Of a stretch of 64,000 nucleotides of DNA, positions 1-9,092 are shown piece after piece (the first letter of the stretch is position 1; every line of letters starts with the position of its first letter). The position numbers were made by a program, and so were the translations under genes. Origin of the DNA: Desulfocarbo sp964620595 (lineage in GTDB: Bacteria > Desulfobacterota > Desulfarculia > Desulfarculales > Desulfarculaceae); assembly GCA_964620595.1 (NCBI GenBank), contig CAZUHP010000006.1:1-64000 (forward strand). The letters run 5' to 3'. Below the pieces are notes generated by a model. That model made no database searches, had not been told where the DNA came from, and was given only the letters and a program-made list of their open reading frames with translations.

Positions 1-112
1 CGGGGGACGAGGGGGGCAAAGGCTCAGATCAGGGGACAGGGGGCTGCGCGTAGGTGGCGCGGGGGGCGGTGGGGGCGGTGGGGGCGGGGCACATGGGAGC
101 GGGCCAAACCGC
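1..112 (+). repeat. G-rich intergenic tract (copy 1)
   Basis: The left edge of the window is a G-rich low-complexity stretch with several runs of five or more G and GGGGGCGG units. It belongs to the same family as the tracts near 5924, 17624, 35710, 38447, 42251 and 56997. No coding region is visible between here and the GntR gene. The gene to its left lies outside the window, so its position relative to a stop codon is unknown. Positions 113-307 hold nothing I can name. Confidence 0.5.
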
Positions 113-307
113 TGGGGGATGTCAAAGGCGGCGGCGCTCGGCCGGATTTTCTGCCAGGCCACCACGGAAAGGGGCCTCTTTACTAGATAAATGATAGGTA
201 ATCGCCGCCCGGCCTGTCAATGTCCAGAGTGCGGCCAGGTGGGGGGGTGGGGGCGGGGGCAGAGTTTGCGCTTGCCAAGTGTTGCCTGGGGGTCTATCCT
301 GAAATAA

Positions 308-324
308 AAGAGGTTAGACCTCTT
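308..324. promoter_or_regulatory. Probable GntR-family operator
   Basis: A perfect dyad, AAGAGGT-TAG-ACCTCTT (7-bp arms, 3-bp centre), lies 20 bp before the start codon of the GntR regulator. The core GGT-N3-ACC fits the GT-N3-AC symmetry typical of FadR-subfamily operators (family knowledge). Its position between promoter and start codon suggests autorepression of the regulator and the overlapping metabolic operon (inference). Confidence 0.6.
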
Positions 325-343
325 ACCAGAAGGGAGACCCACC

Positions 344-1057
344 ATGGCCCTGCAAAAGGTGGCTATCCTCAAGACCGCCGAGCAGATCGAAAAAAGCATA
401 GTCACCGCCATCTTGCAGGGTGAGCTGCCGCCCGGGGCCACCCTGCCCAACGAGCGCGACCTGGCCGCGGAGCTGGGCGTCACCCGCCCCACCCTGCGCG
501 AAACCTTGAAGCAACTGGCCAAGGAGGGCTGGCTCAAGATACGGCACGGCAAGCCCACCGTGGTGGCCGACTACTGGCAGGAGGGAGGCCTGGGGGTGCT
601 CAGGACCCTGGCCAAGTACAGCGAGGCGCTCTCGCCGGATCTGGTGGATTACCTGCTGGAGGTGCGCGCCGCCCTCTTGCCCCCGGTGGCCCGGGCCGCG
701 GCCCGGCGCCAGCCCCAGGCCCTGCTGGCGCACCTGGACCAGGCCCGGCACCTGGCGGACGACGCCCAGTCCTATGTGGAGTTCGACTGGGAGCTGCAAG
801 CGCTCCTGGCCAAGAGTTCGGGCAACCCGGTCTTCACCTTGATGCTCAATGATTTCGCCAGGGCCTACGCCTCCCTGGCGCGGTTCTACTTCCAGGCCCC
901 GGAACAGCGCCGCCGTTCCCAGAGCTTCTACCAGGAGCTGGCCCGGGCCTTGAAAGAGGGCCGCTCGGTGGAGCCCGTGGTGAGCCGGGCCATGGAGGAG
1001 AGCGCCCGGCTCTGGCGGGAAATTTGGCGGCCTGCCCAGGAGGCCCCGGATGGCTGA
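344..1057 (+). CDS. GntR/FadR-family transcriptional regulator
   Basis: This 237-residue protein has an N-terminal winged helix (residues about 8-75, with LPNERDLAAELGVTRPTLRETL as the recognition region) and a C-terminal all-helical effector domain of FadR type. FadR-like regulators usually repress an adjacent catabolic or lipid operon and release DNA on binding an acyl or organic-acid ligand. The stop codon overlaps the start of the FGGY kinase by 8 nt, so it is the first gene of the operon. A 17-bp dyad just upstream is the likely operator. The AGGGAGA ribosome-binding site supports this ATG. The ligand cannot be read from sequence; an acyl or glycerol-derived signal would fit the neighbours. 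Confidence 0.88.
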   Translation: MALQKVAILKTAEQIEKSIVTAILQGELPPGATLPNERDLAAELGVTRPTLRETLKQLAKEGWLKIRHGKPTVVADYWQEGGLGVLRTLAKYSEALSPDLVDYLLEVRAALLPPVARAAARRQPQALLAHLDQARHLADDAQSYVEFDWELQALLAKSSGNPVFTLMLNDFARAYASLARFYFQAPEQRRRSQSFYQELARALKEGRSVEPVVSRAMEESARLWREIWRPAQEAPDG

Positions 1058-2609
1058 ACGCGATTTGATCCTGGCCCTGGACAACGGCACCCAGAGCTTC
1101 AAGGCCCTGGTGTTCGACCCCCAGGGCCGCATGCTGGCCAAGGAGCGGGTGGCCTTCAAGCCCTATGAGTCGCCCCGGCCGGGCTGGGCCGAGCAGGACC
1201 CCGAGGTGTTCTGGCGCGCCCTGTGCCAAGCCTGCCAGGGCTTGTGGCAACAGGGGGCGGTGGACAAGGAGCGCCTGGCCGGGGTGGCGCTCACCACCCA
1301 GCGGGGCACGGTGGTCAACCTGGACAAGGATGGCCGCCCCTTGCGGCCGGCCATCATCTGGCTGGACCAGCGCCGCGCCCAGGGCCTGGGGCCCCTGGGC
1401 GGCGCCTGGGGCCTGTTTTTCAAGCTGGCCCGCCTCTCGCCCCTGGTGGACCACCTGCGGGCAGAGGCCGAGTCCAACTGGCTGCGCCGGCACCAGCCCG
1501 GGGTGTGGCGGCGCACCGCCAAGTACCTCATGCTCTCCGGCTATCTCACCTTTCGCCTCACCGGCCGCCTGGTGGACTCGGTGGGTTGCCAGGTGGGCTA
1601 CCTGCCCTTTGACTACAAGCGCCACGCCTGGGTGGGGCGGTATGACTGGCGCTGGCGGGCCCTGGGTGTCGAGCCGGACAAGCTGCCCGAACTGGTGGCG
1701 CCGGGCCAGCCCCTGGGCCAGATAACCCGCCGGGCGTCCCAGGACAGCGGCATCCCCGAGGGCCTCACCCTCATTGCCGCGGCTGCGGACAAGGCCTGCG
1801 AGGTGATCGGCTCGGGCAGCCTGGAGCCCTCGGTGGGCTGTCTGAGCTACGGCACCACCGCCACCATCAACGTGACCCACCAGCGCTACCTGGAGCCGGT
1901 GAGGCTCCTGCCCCCCTATCCGGCGGCGGTGCCCGGCCACTACTCCCTGGAAGTGATGATCTACCGCGGCTACTGGATGGTGAGCTGGTTCAAGGAGGAG
2001 TTCGGCCAGCCCGAGCGCGAGCTGGCCGAGATAGAGGGCGTAGAGGCCGAGGAGCTGTTCGACCGGCTGGTGGAGGATGTGCCGCCCGGCGCCATGGGGC
2101 TCATGCTGCAACCCTACTGGTCACCCGGCATCCGCACCCCCGGACCCGAGGCCAAGGGCGCGGTGATCGGCTTTGGCGACGTGCACACCCGGGGCCACCT
2201 CTACCGCTCCATCCTGGAGGGCCTGGCCTATGCCCTGCGGGAGGGCAAGGAGCAGATACAGCGCCGCACCGGGGTGCCCATCACCAGCCTGCGGGTGTCC
2301 GGGGGCGGCAGCCAGAGCCGGGCGGCCATGCAGGCCACGGCCGATATCTTCGGCCTGCCCACCGCCCGGCCCAGGCTGTACGAGACCTCGGCCCTGGGCG
2401 CGGCCATGGACGCGGCCGTGGGCCTGGGCCTGCATCCTGACTTCAGCTCCGCGGTGCGGCACATGGCCCACCTGGGCGAGGAGTTCGAGCCCGACCCCCA
2501 GACCCACCAGATGTACGACGCCCTGTTCAACCAGGTGTACCGCAAGATGTACAAGAGGCTCCGGCCGCTTTACCGCAAGATACGCCAGATAACCGGCTAC
2601 CCCGCCTGA
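1050..2609 (+). CDS. FGGY-family carbohydrate kinase (glycerol-kinase-like)
   Basis: This 519-residue protein has the two-domain FGGY kinase layout. The N-terminal phosphate loop LALDNGTQSFKALVFD is at about residues 8-23, the catalytic-aspartate region AAADKACEVIGSG is near residue 247, and the C-terminal adenosine motif SGGGSQSRAAMQATAD follows near 415. The length matches glycerol and xylulose kinases (about 500). It phosphorylates a small polyol with ATP in the cytoplasm. The next gene is glycerol-3-phosphate dehydrogenase, so glycerol is the most economical substrate (inference), although FGGY specificity is hard to read from sequence. It overlaps the GntR gene by 8 nt and lies 22 nt before the dehydrogenase. 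Confidence 0.87.
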   Translation: MAERDLILALDNGTQSFKALVFDPQGRMLAKERVAFKPYESPRPGWAEQDPEVFWRALCQACQGLWQQGAVDKERLAGVALTTQRGTVVNLDKDGRPLRPAIIWLDQRRAQGLGPLGGAWGLFFKLARLSPLVDHLRAEAESNWLRRHQPGVWRRTAKYLMLSGYLTFRLTGRLVDSVGCQVGYLPFDYKRHAWVGRYDWRWRALGVEPDKLPELVAPGQPLGQITRRASQDSGIPEGLTLIAAAADKACEVIGSGSLEPSVGCLSYGTTATINVTHQRYLEPVRLLPPYPAAVPGHYSLEVMIYRGYWMVSWFKEEFGQPERELAEIEGVEAEELFDRLVEDVPPGAMGLMLQPYWSPGIRTPGPEAKGAVIGFGDVHTRGHLYRSILEGLAYALREGKEQIQRRTGVPITSLRVSGGGSQSRAAMQATADIFGLPTARPRLYETSALGAAMDAAVGLGLHPDFSSAVRHMAHLGEEFEPDPQTHQMYDALFNQVYRKMYKRLRPLYRKIRQITGYPA

Positions 2610-2631
2610 GGGGCCCGAAAAGGGGAAGGTC

Positions 2632-4272
2632 ATGCAGCGCTTCGAAGCCAAGGACGCCGGCCGGGGATTCGACCTGGTGATAATCGGCGGCGGCATAACC
2701 GGCTGCGCCGTGGCCTACGAGGCCGCCGGCCGGGGGCTGTCGGTGTGCCTGCTGGAAAAGGGCGACTTCGGCGGAGCCACCTCGGCCGCCACCTCCAAGC
2801 TGATCCACGGCGGCTTGCGCTACCTCAAGAGCCTGGAGCTGGGCCTGGTGCGCGAATCCCTGCGCGAGCGCCGCATACTGGCCAACATCGCGCCCAACCT
2901 GGTGTATCCCCTGCCCCACCTGATGACCCTCTACCAGACCAGCCGCTGGGAGCGCCTGGCCATGCACTGGGCCCTGGGTCTCTACGACCTGCTCTCCTAT
3001 GACCGGGCACGGGTTTGGGACCCGGCCCAGCGCATCCCGGCCCACCGCCTGCTTTCGGCCCGGGAGGCCCTGGACCTGGAGCCGGGCATCCGGCCCCAGG
3101 GCCTGCGTGGCGCGGCCTTGTATTACGACTGCCAGAGCCTCATGCCCGAGCGCCTCACCCTGGCCTTTTTGAAGAGCGCCTTGCGCCTGGGCGCGCGGGC
3201 GGCCAACTACGCCAAGGTGGAGGGATTCCTCCAGAAGCCAGGGGGGCGCGTAGAGGGGGTGAAGGTGCGCGACCTCTTGCAGGACCGCCAGTACCAGGTG
3301 CGCGGCGGCCTGGTCGTAAACTGCGCCGGCCCCTGGGCCGACCTCATCGTGCGCCAGGCCGGAGGCGCGGAGGGCCGCCGCATCCGCCGCTCCGAGGGCA
3401 TCCACCTGGTCACCCGGCGCCTGGTGGGGGAGCACGGGGTGGTGCGCCTCACCCGGGAGGGGGGTCACTTCTTCGTCTTGCCCTGGCGGGGGCATTCCCT
3501 GATCGGCACCACGGACCAGGAGTACCAGGGCGACCCGGACGACTACCAGGTGCGGGCCGAGAGCATCCAGGGCCTGTTGGACCAGGTGAACGCCGGCTTC
3601 GGCCCCGGCGATTTGGGGCTGGAGGACGTGCTCTATGCCTATGGCGGCTTGCGGCCCCTGGTGGAGGCGCGCGGCAAGGGAACCTACCAGGTCTCCCGGC
3701 GCTACGAGGTGTACGATCACGCGGTCTACGGCCTGGAGGGGCTGATCACCGTGGAGGGCGGCAAGTACACCACCAGCCGCGGCCTGGCGGTGGAGGTGGT
3801 GAACCTGGCCGGCAAGAGGCTGAACAAGCGGCTGGAGCCTTTCCAGAGCCAGGGCAGGTTCCTGGCCGGCTGCGAGATAAAGGACCTGTCCGCGTTCATG
3901 GCCGCCGCCCCCCAGCGGCTGGCCGGCGCCCCTCCCCGGACCGCCCTCACCCTGGCCCGTTTCTACGGCAGCCGGGACCTGGAGGTCTGGGCCCTGGCCC
4001 AACAGGAGCCGGAGTTGGCCCGGCCCCTGAGCGAGGAGGGCGAAATCCTGGCCCAGGTTGCCTATGCCGTGCATTTCGAGATGGCGCGCACCCTCACCGA
4101 CATCCTGTTGCGGCGCACCGGCCTGGGCACCCTGGGCCACCCGGGCAGGGAGGTGCTGGAGGCGGTGGCAGAGGTGGCGGCCCGGGAGCTGGGCTGGGAC
4201 CAGGCGCGCCTGGACCGCGAACTGGCCCGGGCCGAGGCGGCGCTCCGAGTGCCGGGCAAGGAGGAGTCATGA
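2632..4272 (+). CDS. glpD: Glycerol-3-phosphate dehydrogenase/oxidase (FAD)
   Basis: This 546-residue flavoprotein oxidises sn-glycerol 3-phosphate to dihydroxyacetone phosphate and passes electrons to quinone or another acceptor. The FAD dinucleotide fold is at the N terminus (IIGGGITGCAV, glycines at residues 19, 20, 21 and 24), followed by the GlpA/GlpD signature TSKLIHGGLRYL near 55-66. The C-terminal helical domain of the family is present (YAVHFEMARTLTDIL). No signal peptide or membrane helix is evident, so membrane association would be peripheral. A good ribosome-binding site (AAGGGGAAGG) precedes the ATG. The ATGA overlap with the next gene implies translational coupling, so DHAP may feed the downstream synthase. 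Confidence 0.92.
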   Translation: MQRFEAKDAGRGFDLVIIGGGITGCAVAYEAAGRGLSVCLLEKGDFGGATSAATSKLIHGGLRYLKSLELGLVRESLRERRILANIAPNLVYPLPHLMTLYQTSRWERLAMHWALGLYDLLSYDRARVWDPAQRIPAHRLLSAREALDLEPGIRPQGLRGAALYYDCQSLMPERLTLAFLKSALRLGARAANYAKVEGFLQKPGGRVEGVKVRDLLQDRQYQVRGGLVVNCAGPWADLIVRQAGGAEGRRIRRSEGIHLVTRRLVGEHGVVRLTREGGHFFVLPWRGHSLIGTTDQEYQGDPDDYQVRAESIQGLLDQVNAGFGPGDLGLEDVLYAYGGLRPLVEARGKGTYQVSRRYEVYDHAVYGLEGLITVEGGKYTTSRGLAVEVVNLAGKRLNKRLEPFQSQGRFLAGCEIKDLSAFMAAAPQRLAGAPPRTALTLARFYGSRDLEVWALAQQEPELARPLSEEGEILAQVAYAVHFEMARTLTDILLRRTGLGTLGHPGREVLEAVAEVAARELGWDQARLDRELARAEAALRVPGKEES

Positions 4273-5918
4273 GCGGCACCTACCGCGATGTGTTGCGCTG
4301 GGGCGACCCCGGCCGGGAGGCCCGGCTGGAGCCGCGCCAGGTGGCGGCCCTGGAGGAGATGCTGGGCCTGAAGCTGGACCCGTCCAGGCGGGTACGCCCC
4401 GGCGAGGAGCCGCTCCGCCTGCCCCCGGCCCGACCCCTGCCCCGGGATTTCATGGACAGGCTGGCCGGGATCGTGGGCCTGGAGAACCTGGCCCTGGACG
4501 GGCTTTCGCGGGCCATGCATGCCTGCGGCAAGTTCTACGGCGAGCTGGTGCGGCTGCGCCAGGGCCAGGTGCCCTCGCCGCCCCAGGTGGTGGCCTATCC
4601 CCGCAGCCAGCAAGAGGTGGAGCAGGTGGTGCGCCTCTGCTCTGACCAGGGCGTGCCCCTCATCCCCTTTGGGGGCCATTCCTCGGTCACCCGGGGCCTG
4701 GCCGCGCCCCGGGGAGGGGTGTCCCTGGACCTGACCCGGCACCTGAACCGGGTCATTCGGGTTTCCGAAACCAATTGCAGCGTGACCGTGCAACCGGGCA
4801 TCTACGGGCCGGAGTTGGAGGCAGCCCTCAATGCCACCGGCCCGGGCTACACCCTGGGCCACTTCCCCCAGTCCTTCGAGTTCTCCACCGTGGGCGGCTG
4901 GGTGGCCACCCGGGGCGCGGGCCAGGCCTCCACCGGCTACGGCAAGATCGAGGACATGGTGCTGGGCCTCACCATGGTCACCCCGGCCGGGGTGCTCCAG
5001 ACCAAGCCCTACCCGGCCCAGGCCATGGGACCGGACCTGGACCAACTGCTCGTCGGCTCGGAGGGCGTGCTGGGGGTCATCACCGAGGTGACCCTGAAGA
5101 TCCGCCGCCACTGGCCCCGGAACACCCGCCTGGCCTCCTATGTGTTCAAGGACTTCCCCCGGGCGGTGAGCGCCATGCGCGGCATCATGCAAGGCCGTTT
5201 CGGCAGTCCCTATATCTTCCGCCTCTCCGACCCCGAGGAGACCGAGGCGGCCTTCCGCCTGGGCGGCAAGCAGGGGTCTTTCAGCGACCGGGCCCTGCGC
5301 GTCCTGGGCTACGAGCCGGGCCAGCGCTGCCTGATGTTCCTGAGCGTGGAGGGCGAGGCGGACTACTGCCGCCTGGTGGCCAGAAAGGCCGGCCGCCTGG
5401 CCCGCAGGCACGGGGCCCTGCCCCTGGGCGCCGGGCCCGTGCGCAAGTGGCTGGCCCAGCGCTATGCCAGCGCCTATCTGCGCGAGCCCCTCATGGACCT
5501 GGGGCTCAGGACCGACACCCTGGAAACCGCGGTGAGCTGGGACAGGCTCCTGGACCTGTGGGCCGCGGCCCGGGCCTATGTCAAGGCCCGGCCCCACACC
5601 ATCTGCATGGTCCACCTGTCCCACCTGTACGAGAACGGGGCCAACCTGTACTTCACCTTCATCGCGCCCATGGCCGGGGAGGGTGAGCTGGAGGACTTCC
5701 ACCAGTTCCACGCCGGGCTGGTGCGGACCATCCTGGACCACGGCGGCTCGCTCTCCCACCACCACGGCATCGGCCGCCTGTTGGGCCCCTGGCTGGAGGA
5801 GGAGATCGGCCCCGCCGGCCTGGGGCTCTTGCGGGCCATCAAGCGCCACCTGGACCCCCGGGGCGTGATGAACCCCGGCGGCACCCTGGGCCTGGACCAG
5901 GAGGACCGAGGTCCTTGA
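4269..5918 (+). CDS. Alkyl-DHAP-synthase-like FAD-binding oxidase
   Basis: The protein is 549 residues. The start is the ATG overlapping the glpD stop (ATGA), preceded by AAGGAGG. It has the FAD-binding PCMH fold (IPFGGHSSVTRG near 132; GHFPQSFEFSTVGGW from residue 197) and a C-terminal substrate domain. Two features recall alkyldihydroxyacetonephosphate synthase rather than simple glycolate or lactate oxidases: the triple histidine SHHHGIG (H497-H499) and the LSHLYENGANLYF segment with a candidate catalytic tyrosine (Y454). AGPS replaces the acyl chain of acyl-DHAP with a fatty alcohol, making the ether bond of alkyl lipids. Sitting behind glpD, which makes DHAP, supports that role. A generic GlcD-type 2-hydroxyacid oxidase is the alternative. 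Confidence 0.78.
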   Translation: MSGTYRDVLRWGDPGREARLEPRQVAALEEMLGLKLDPSRRVRPGEEPLRLPPARPLPRDFMDRLAGIVGLENLALDGLSRAMHACGKFYGELVRLRQGQVPSPPQVVAYPRSQQEVEQVVRLCSDQGVPLIPFGGHSSVTRGLAAPRGGVSLDLTRHLNRVIRVSETNCSVTVQPGIYGPELEAALNATGPGYTLGHFPQSFEFSTVGGWVATRGAGQASTGYGKIEDMVLGLTMVTPAGVLQTKPYPAQAMGPDLDQLLVGSEGVLGVITEVTLKIRRHWPRNTRLASYVFKDFPRAVSAMRGIMQGRFGSPYIFRLSDPEETEAAFRLGGKQGSFSDRALRVLGYEPGQRCLMFLSVEGEADYCRLVARKAGRLARRHGALPLGAGPVRKWLAQRYASAYLREPLMDLGLRTDTLETAVSWDRLLDLWAAARAYVKARPHTICMVHLSHLYENGANLYFTFIAPMAGEGELEDFHQFHAGLVRTILDHGGSLSHHHGIGRLLGPWLEEEIGPAGLGLLRAIKRHLDPRGVMNPGGTLGLDQEDRGP

Positions 5919-5923
5919 ACCCG

Positions 5924-6014
5924 GCCGGGGCGGCAACGGGGGGGCAACGGGGGGCGACGGGCGGCGGCGACGGGGGGCGGCGACGGGGGTGTGAGGGGGG
6001 TGTGGTGGTGGGGG
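5924..6014 (+). repeat. G-rich GGGGCGACGGGG tract (copy 2)
   Basis: Starting a few bases after the stop codon of the AGPS-like gene is a run of GGGGGGCAAC, GGGGGGCGAC and GGCGGCGAC units ending in a GT-rich stretch. The G-rich strand is the RNA-like strand of the upstream gene. Several runs of four or more G could form quadruplexes in DNA or in the 3' end of the mRNA (inference). There is no coding potential. Confidence 0.7.
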
Positions 6015-6019
6015 ACCGC

Positions 6020-6049
6020 TTGACGCTGAGATTCCAATGAGACTAACCT
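6020..6049 (+). promoter_or_regulatory. Possible sigma-70 promoter for the signalling operon
   Basis: TTGACG at 6020-6025 and TAACCT at 6044-6049 are separated by 18 bp, about 250 bp before the histidine kinase start. The -10 is imperfect. The leader between 6055 and 6283 holds no gene I can support and no riboswitch class I recognise. Confidence 0.35.
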
Positions 6050-6296
6050 AACTAAGAGGTGACAGAGTTTCACTTAAGCCCTTGGCGCGCGGAGCGATTC
6101 TCCCTGCGGGCCGATGGGGCTGGTCCCAGGAGGCTGCCCAGAGGGGGGGATGACCTTGGGAGACCGGGGACAAGCACGCAGAAGGAGGGTGCGGCCATAT
6201 TGGCGCTCCCCTCTCTTGTTTCTCACCTGACAATACGTTTCCTGTTCGCCTGCCCCAAAATAGGGCGGATCCAGCCCTCGTCCAAAGGAGGTCGTT

Positions 6297-9092
6297 TTGG
6301 AGAACCGGCCTTTCGATATCCTGTTGGTGGAGGACGATGACCAGAGCGCGGCCATAATCAAGGAGATGCTGCTGAGCTGTTGGCCGGGAGAGGCCCACAT
6401 AGAGCGGGTTGGCAGCTTGGCCGAAACCTTGGAGCGGCTCGCGCACAAGGAATATGACGTGGTTCTCTTGGACCTGGTGCTGCCGGACAGCTCCGGCCTG
6501 GAGACCCTGGAGAGGGTGGGCGCTGCGGAGCGGCACGAGGCGGTGGTGGTGCTCACCGGGCATGGCTCCGACGACATCTCCTCCCAGGCGCTGGACAAGG
6601 GCGCCCAAGACTACCTGGAAAAGACCGAACTCAAGCCCCACCTGCTGGTGCGGGTGGTCCGCTACGCCAAGGAGCGCAAGCAGCTCAAGCAGGCGCTCAT
6701 GGAAAAACTCAACCAGTATGAGCACCTGGTGGATAACGCCACGGACCTCATCTTTCGGACCGACCGGGAGTTGCGCCTGACCTTGGTCAACCAGCCCTGG
6801 TACCGGTTGCTGGGCTACGAAAAGCTCGAGGTGATCGGCAGGAGCGCCCCGGAGTTTGTGGATGAGAAGTTCCGCCCCCACCTGGTTGCCGACCTAGAGG
6901 AGCAGATCAACAAGCGTATCGCCACCCGCTATTACGAAGTGCCCGTTGTCACCAAAAAGGGGGAAGAGAAGTGGCTCGGCGTGAATGTGCAGCTTGTCCT
7001 GGAAAAGGGGGAAGTGGTCGGCATCCAGGGGGTGGCGCGGGACATCAGCGAACTCAAGCGCACCCAGCAGGAGCTGATCGAAGCCTATGCCTCCATGGAG
7101 GACATGGTAAACAAGCGCACCCAGCAGCTTGAGACAGCCAAGCGCCAATGGGAAAAGACCTTTGACTCCGTTCCTGACCTGATAGCGATTATAGACAATA
7201 ACTATCGAATATTACGTGTGAACCGCGCACTGGCCAACCGGCTGGGCATGGCGCCCCAGGAAATGGTCGGCAAGCGTTGCTACCGGCTGCTGGACGATGC
7301 CGACAAACCCCTGCCCACCTGCCCCCACACCCAATTGATGCAAGACAGCAAAGAGCATGTGGCCGAGATGAACAATCCCCGCCTGGGCGGCGACCTGCTG
7401 GTTTCCACCTCCCCCTACCTGGACGAGGAGGGACGCCTGGCGGGCAGCGTGACCGTGGCCCGGGATATCAGCGCGATCAGGAGTGCCGAGAGGCAGATGG
7501 AGGCCCAGTTGCATTTCATCCAGACCGTGCTGGACTCCATACCCACCCCCATCTTTTTCAAGGACGCCGAGGGACGCTACACGGGCTGCAACCGGTCCTG
7601 GGAGCAGTTCATGGGCATAGGCCGGCAGGAGATGATCGGCAAGACGGCTTTCGACATCCTTCCCAAGAAGGTGGCGGAGTTTTATCACCGCAAGGATTTA
7701 GAGCTGCTGGCCATGAAACCCCCTGCCAATCAAACTTTTGAGACCGATATAAAGCATGCGGATGGAAGCATCAGGAATGTGATATTCCACAAGGCCACCT
7801 TTACGGACGATACCGGCAAAGTCAGCGGTATGGTCGGTAATATTTTTGACATAACTGAAAAGAAGAACATCGAAAAAGCCCTGCGCGAAAGCGAACAACG
7901 CTATCGCACCATAGTCGAGTCAATGACCGAAGGGCTGATCATAATAGACGAGAAGGACCAGATAGTCTACTTCAACAAGCGGTTCCCGGACATGTTGGGT
8001 TATTCGGCGGAGGAGATAAGTCAGAAAGGCCTGCGCCAGCTCGTGAATGAAAAGTATCTCCCGGTCTTGGACGAACAACTCCAAAGGAGGCGCCAGGGAT
8101 ATTCCACGCCCTACGAACTGGTGTGGAGGACCAAGGATGGGCGTAATCTATACACAATGGTCTATCCGAACCCGCTTTTCGACAAGAGGGGCAACTACCA
8201 GGGCGCCATATCCCTCATAACCGACCTCACCGAGCGCAAGAACCTGGAGAGCCAGCTATTGCAAACGCAAAAACTTGAGGCAATAGGTCAGCTTGCGGCT
8301 GGAATCGCGCACGAAATAAACACTCCCGCCCAGTTTGTTAGCGGCAATACCCGTTTCCTGAAGGAAGCCTTTGATGACTTGATCCGGTTTATAGAGGAAA
8401 ATCGAAAGGTGCTCGATGCCTTCAAGGAACAGGGTGCATTGAAAGAGGAAGCTGCCAAGCTGGACGAACTGTGTGAGGAGATGGATATCGAATACATATT
8501 GGAGGAGATACCTCAGGCCATCGAGGCCAACATGGAGGGCCTGGAACGCATAACCAAGATAGTGCTTTCCATGAAGGAGTTCGCCCACCCCGGCTCCGCC
8601 CAGAAGGAGCCCATGGACCTCAACCAAGCCATACTGAACACCGTCACCATCACCAAGAACGAATGGAAATACGTGAGCGAGGTGGTGACCGACCTGGACC
8701 CGGACCTGCCCCCGGTGCCGTGTGTTTCGGCCGAGATCAAGCAGGTGCTGCTCAACCTGATAGTGAACGCGGCCCAGGCCATTGGCGAGGTGGTACGCGA
8801 GGGCGTCGATGAAAAGGGCACCATAACCATCAGCACCCGCCGCAAGGGCGAGTGGGCGGAGATTCGGGTGGCTGACACCGGCCCGGGCATACCCAAGGAA
8901 GTGGCGGATCGCATCTACGAGCCGTTTTTCACCACCAAGGGGCCGGGCAAGGGCACCGGCCAGGGTTTGGCCTTGGCCTACCGGGTGGTCCACAACTCCC
9001 ATGGCGGGGAGATCAAGTTCGAGTCAGAGATGGGCAAGGGGACCACCTTTATCATCAAACTACCCTTGAACGAGGCCGAGGAGCATGGATAA
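6297..9092 (+). CDS. Hybrid sensor histidine kinase (REC-PAS4-HisKA-HATPase)
   Basis: This 931-residue cytoplasmic protein starts at a TTG codon, chosen because AAAGGAGGT lies 4-5 nt upstream. In order it has a receiver domain (residues 4-125, acidic DDD at 13-15, phospho-acceptor D59), four PAS domains (about 140-250, 285-395, 410-520 and 535-650), a HisKA dimerisation domain with phospho-acceptor H672 in AGIAHEIN, and a C-terminal ATPase with the N box (NLIVNAAQAI) and DTGPGIP. No membrane helices are visible, so it senses internal cues or is wired by its N-terminal receiver to another kinase. Its stop overlaps the next receiver gene by 8 nt, so partners are probably the two downstream response regulators. 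Confidence 0.93.
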   Translation: MENRPFDILLVEDDDQSAAIIKEMLLSCWPGEAHIERVGSLAETLERLAHKEYDVVLLDLVLPDSSGLETLERVGAAERHEAVVVLTGHGSDDISSQALDKGAQDYLEKTELKPHLLVRVVRYAKERKQLKQALMEKLNQYEHLVDNATDLIFRTDRELRLTLVNQPWYRLLGYEKLEVIGRSAPEFVDEKFRPHLVADLEEQINKRIATRYYEVPVVTKKGEEKWLGVNVQLVLEKGEVVGIQGVARDISELKRTQQELIEAYASMEDMVNKRTQQLETAKRQWEKTFDSVPDLIAIIDNNYRILRVNRALANRLGMAPQEMVGKRCYRLLDDADKPLPTCPHTQLMQDSKEHVAEMNNPRLGGDLLVSTSPYLDEEGRLAGSVTVARDISAIRSAERQMEAQLHFIQTVLDSIPTPIFFKDAEGRYTGCNRSWEQFMGIGRQEMIGKTAFDILPKKVAEFYHRKDLELLAMKPPANQTFETDIKHADGSIRNVIFHKATFTDDTGKVSGMVGNIFDITEKKNIEKALRESEQRYRTIVESMTEGLIIIDEKDQIVYFNKRFPDMLGYSAEEISQKGLRQLVNEKYLPVLDEQLQRRRQGYSTPYELVWRTKDGRNLYTMVYPNPLFDKRGNYQGAISLITDLTERKNLESQLLQTQKLEAIGQLAAGIAHEINTPAQFVSGNTRFLKEAFDDLIRFIEENRKVLDAFKEQGALKEEAAKLDELCEEMDIEYILEEIPQAIEANMEGLERITKIVLSMKEFAHPGSAQKEPMDLNQAILNTVTITKNEWKYVSEVVTDLDPDLPPVPCVSAEIKQVLLNLIVNAAQAIGEVVREGVDEKGTITISTRRKGEWAEIRVADTGPGIPKEVADRIYEPFFTTKGPGKGTGQGLALAYRVVHNSHGGEIKFESEMGKGTTFIIKLPLNEAEEHG

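Noticed and set aside
3015..4268. An N-terminal extension of the AGPS-like frame over glpD
   Set aside because: The extension is proline/glycine-rich shadow of glpD. The real start is the ATG at 4269 with AAGGAGG.
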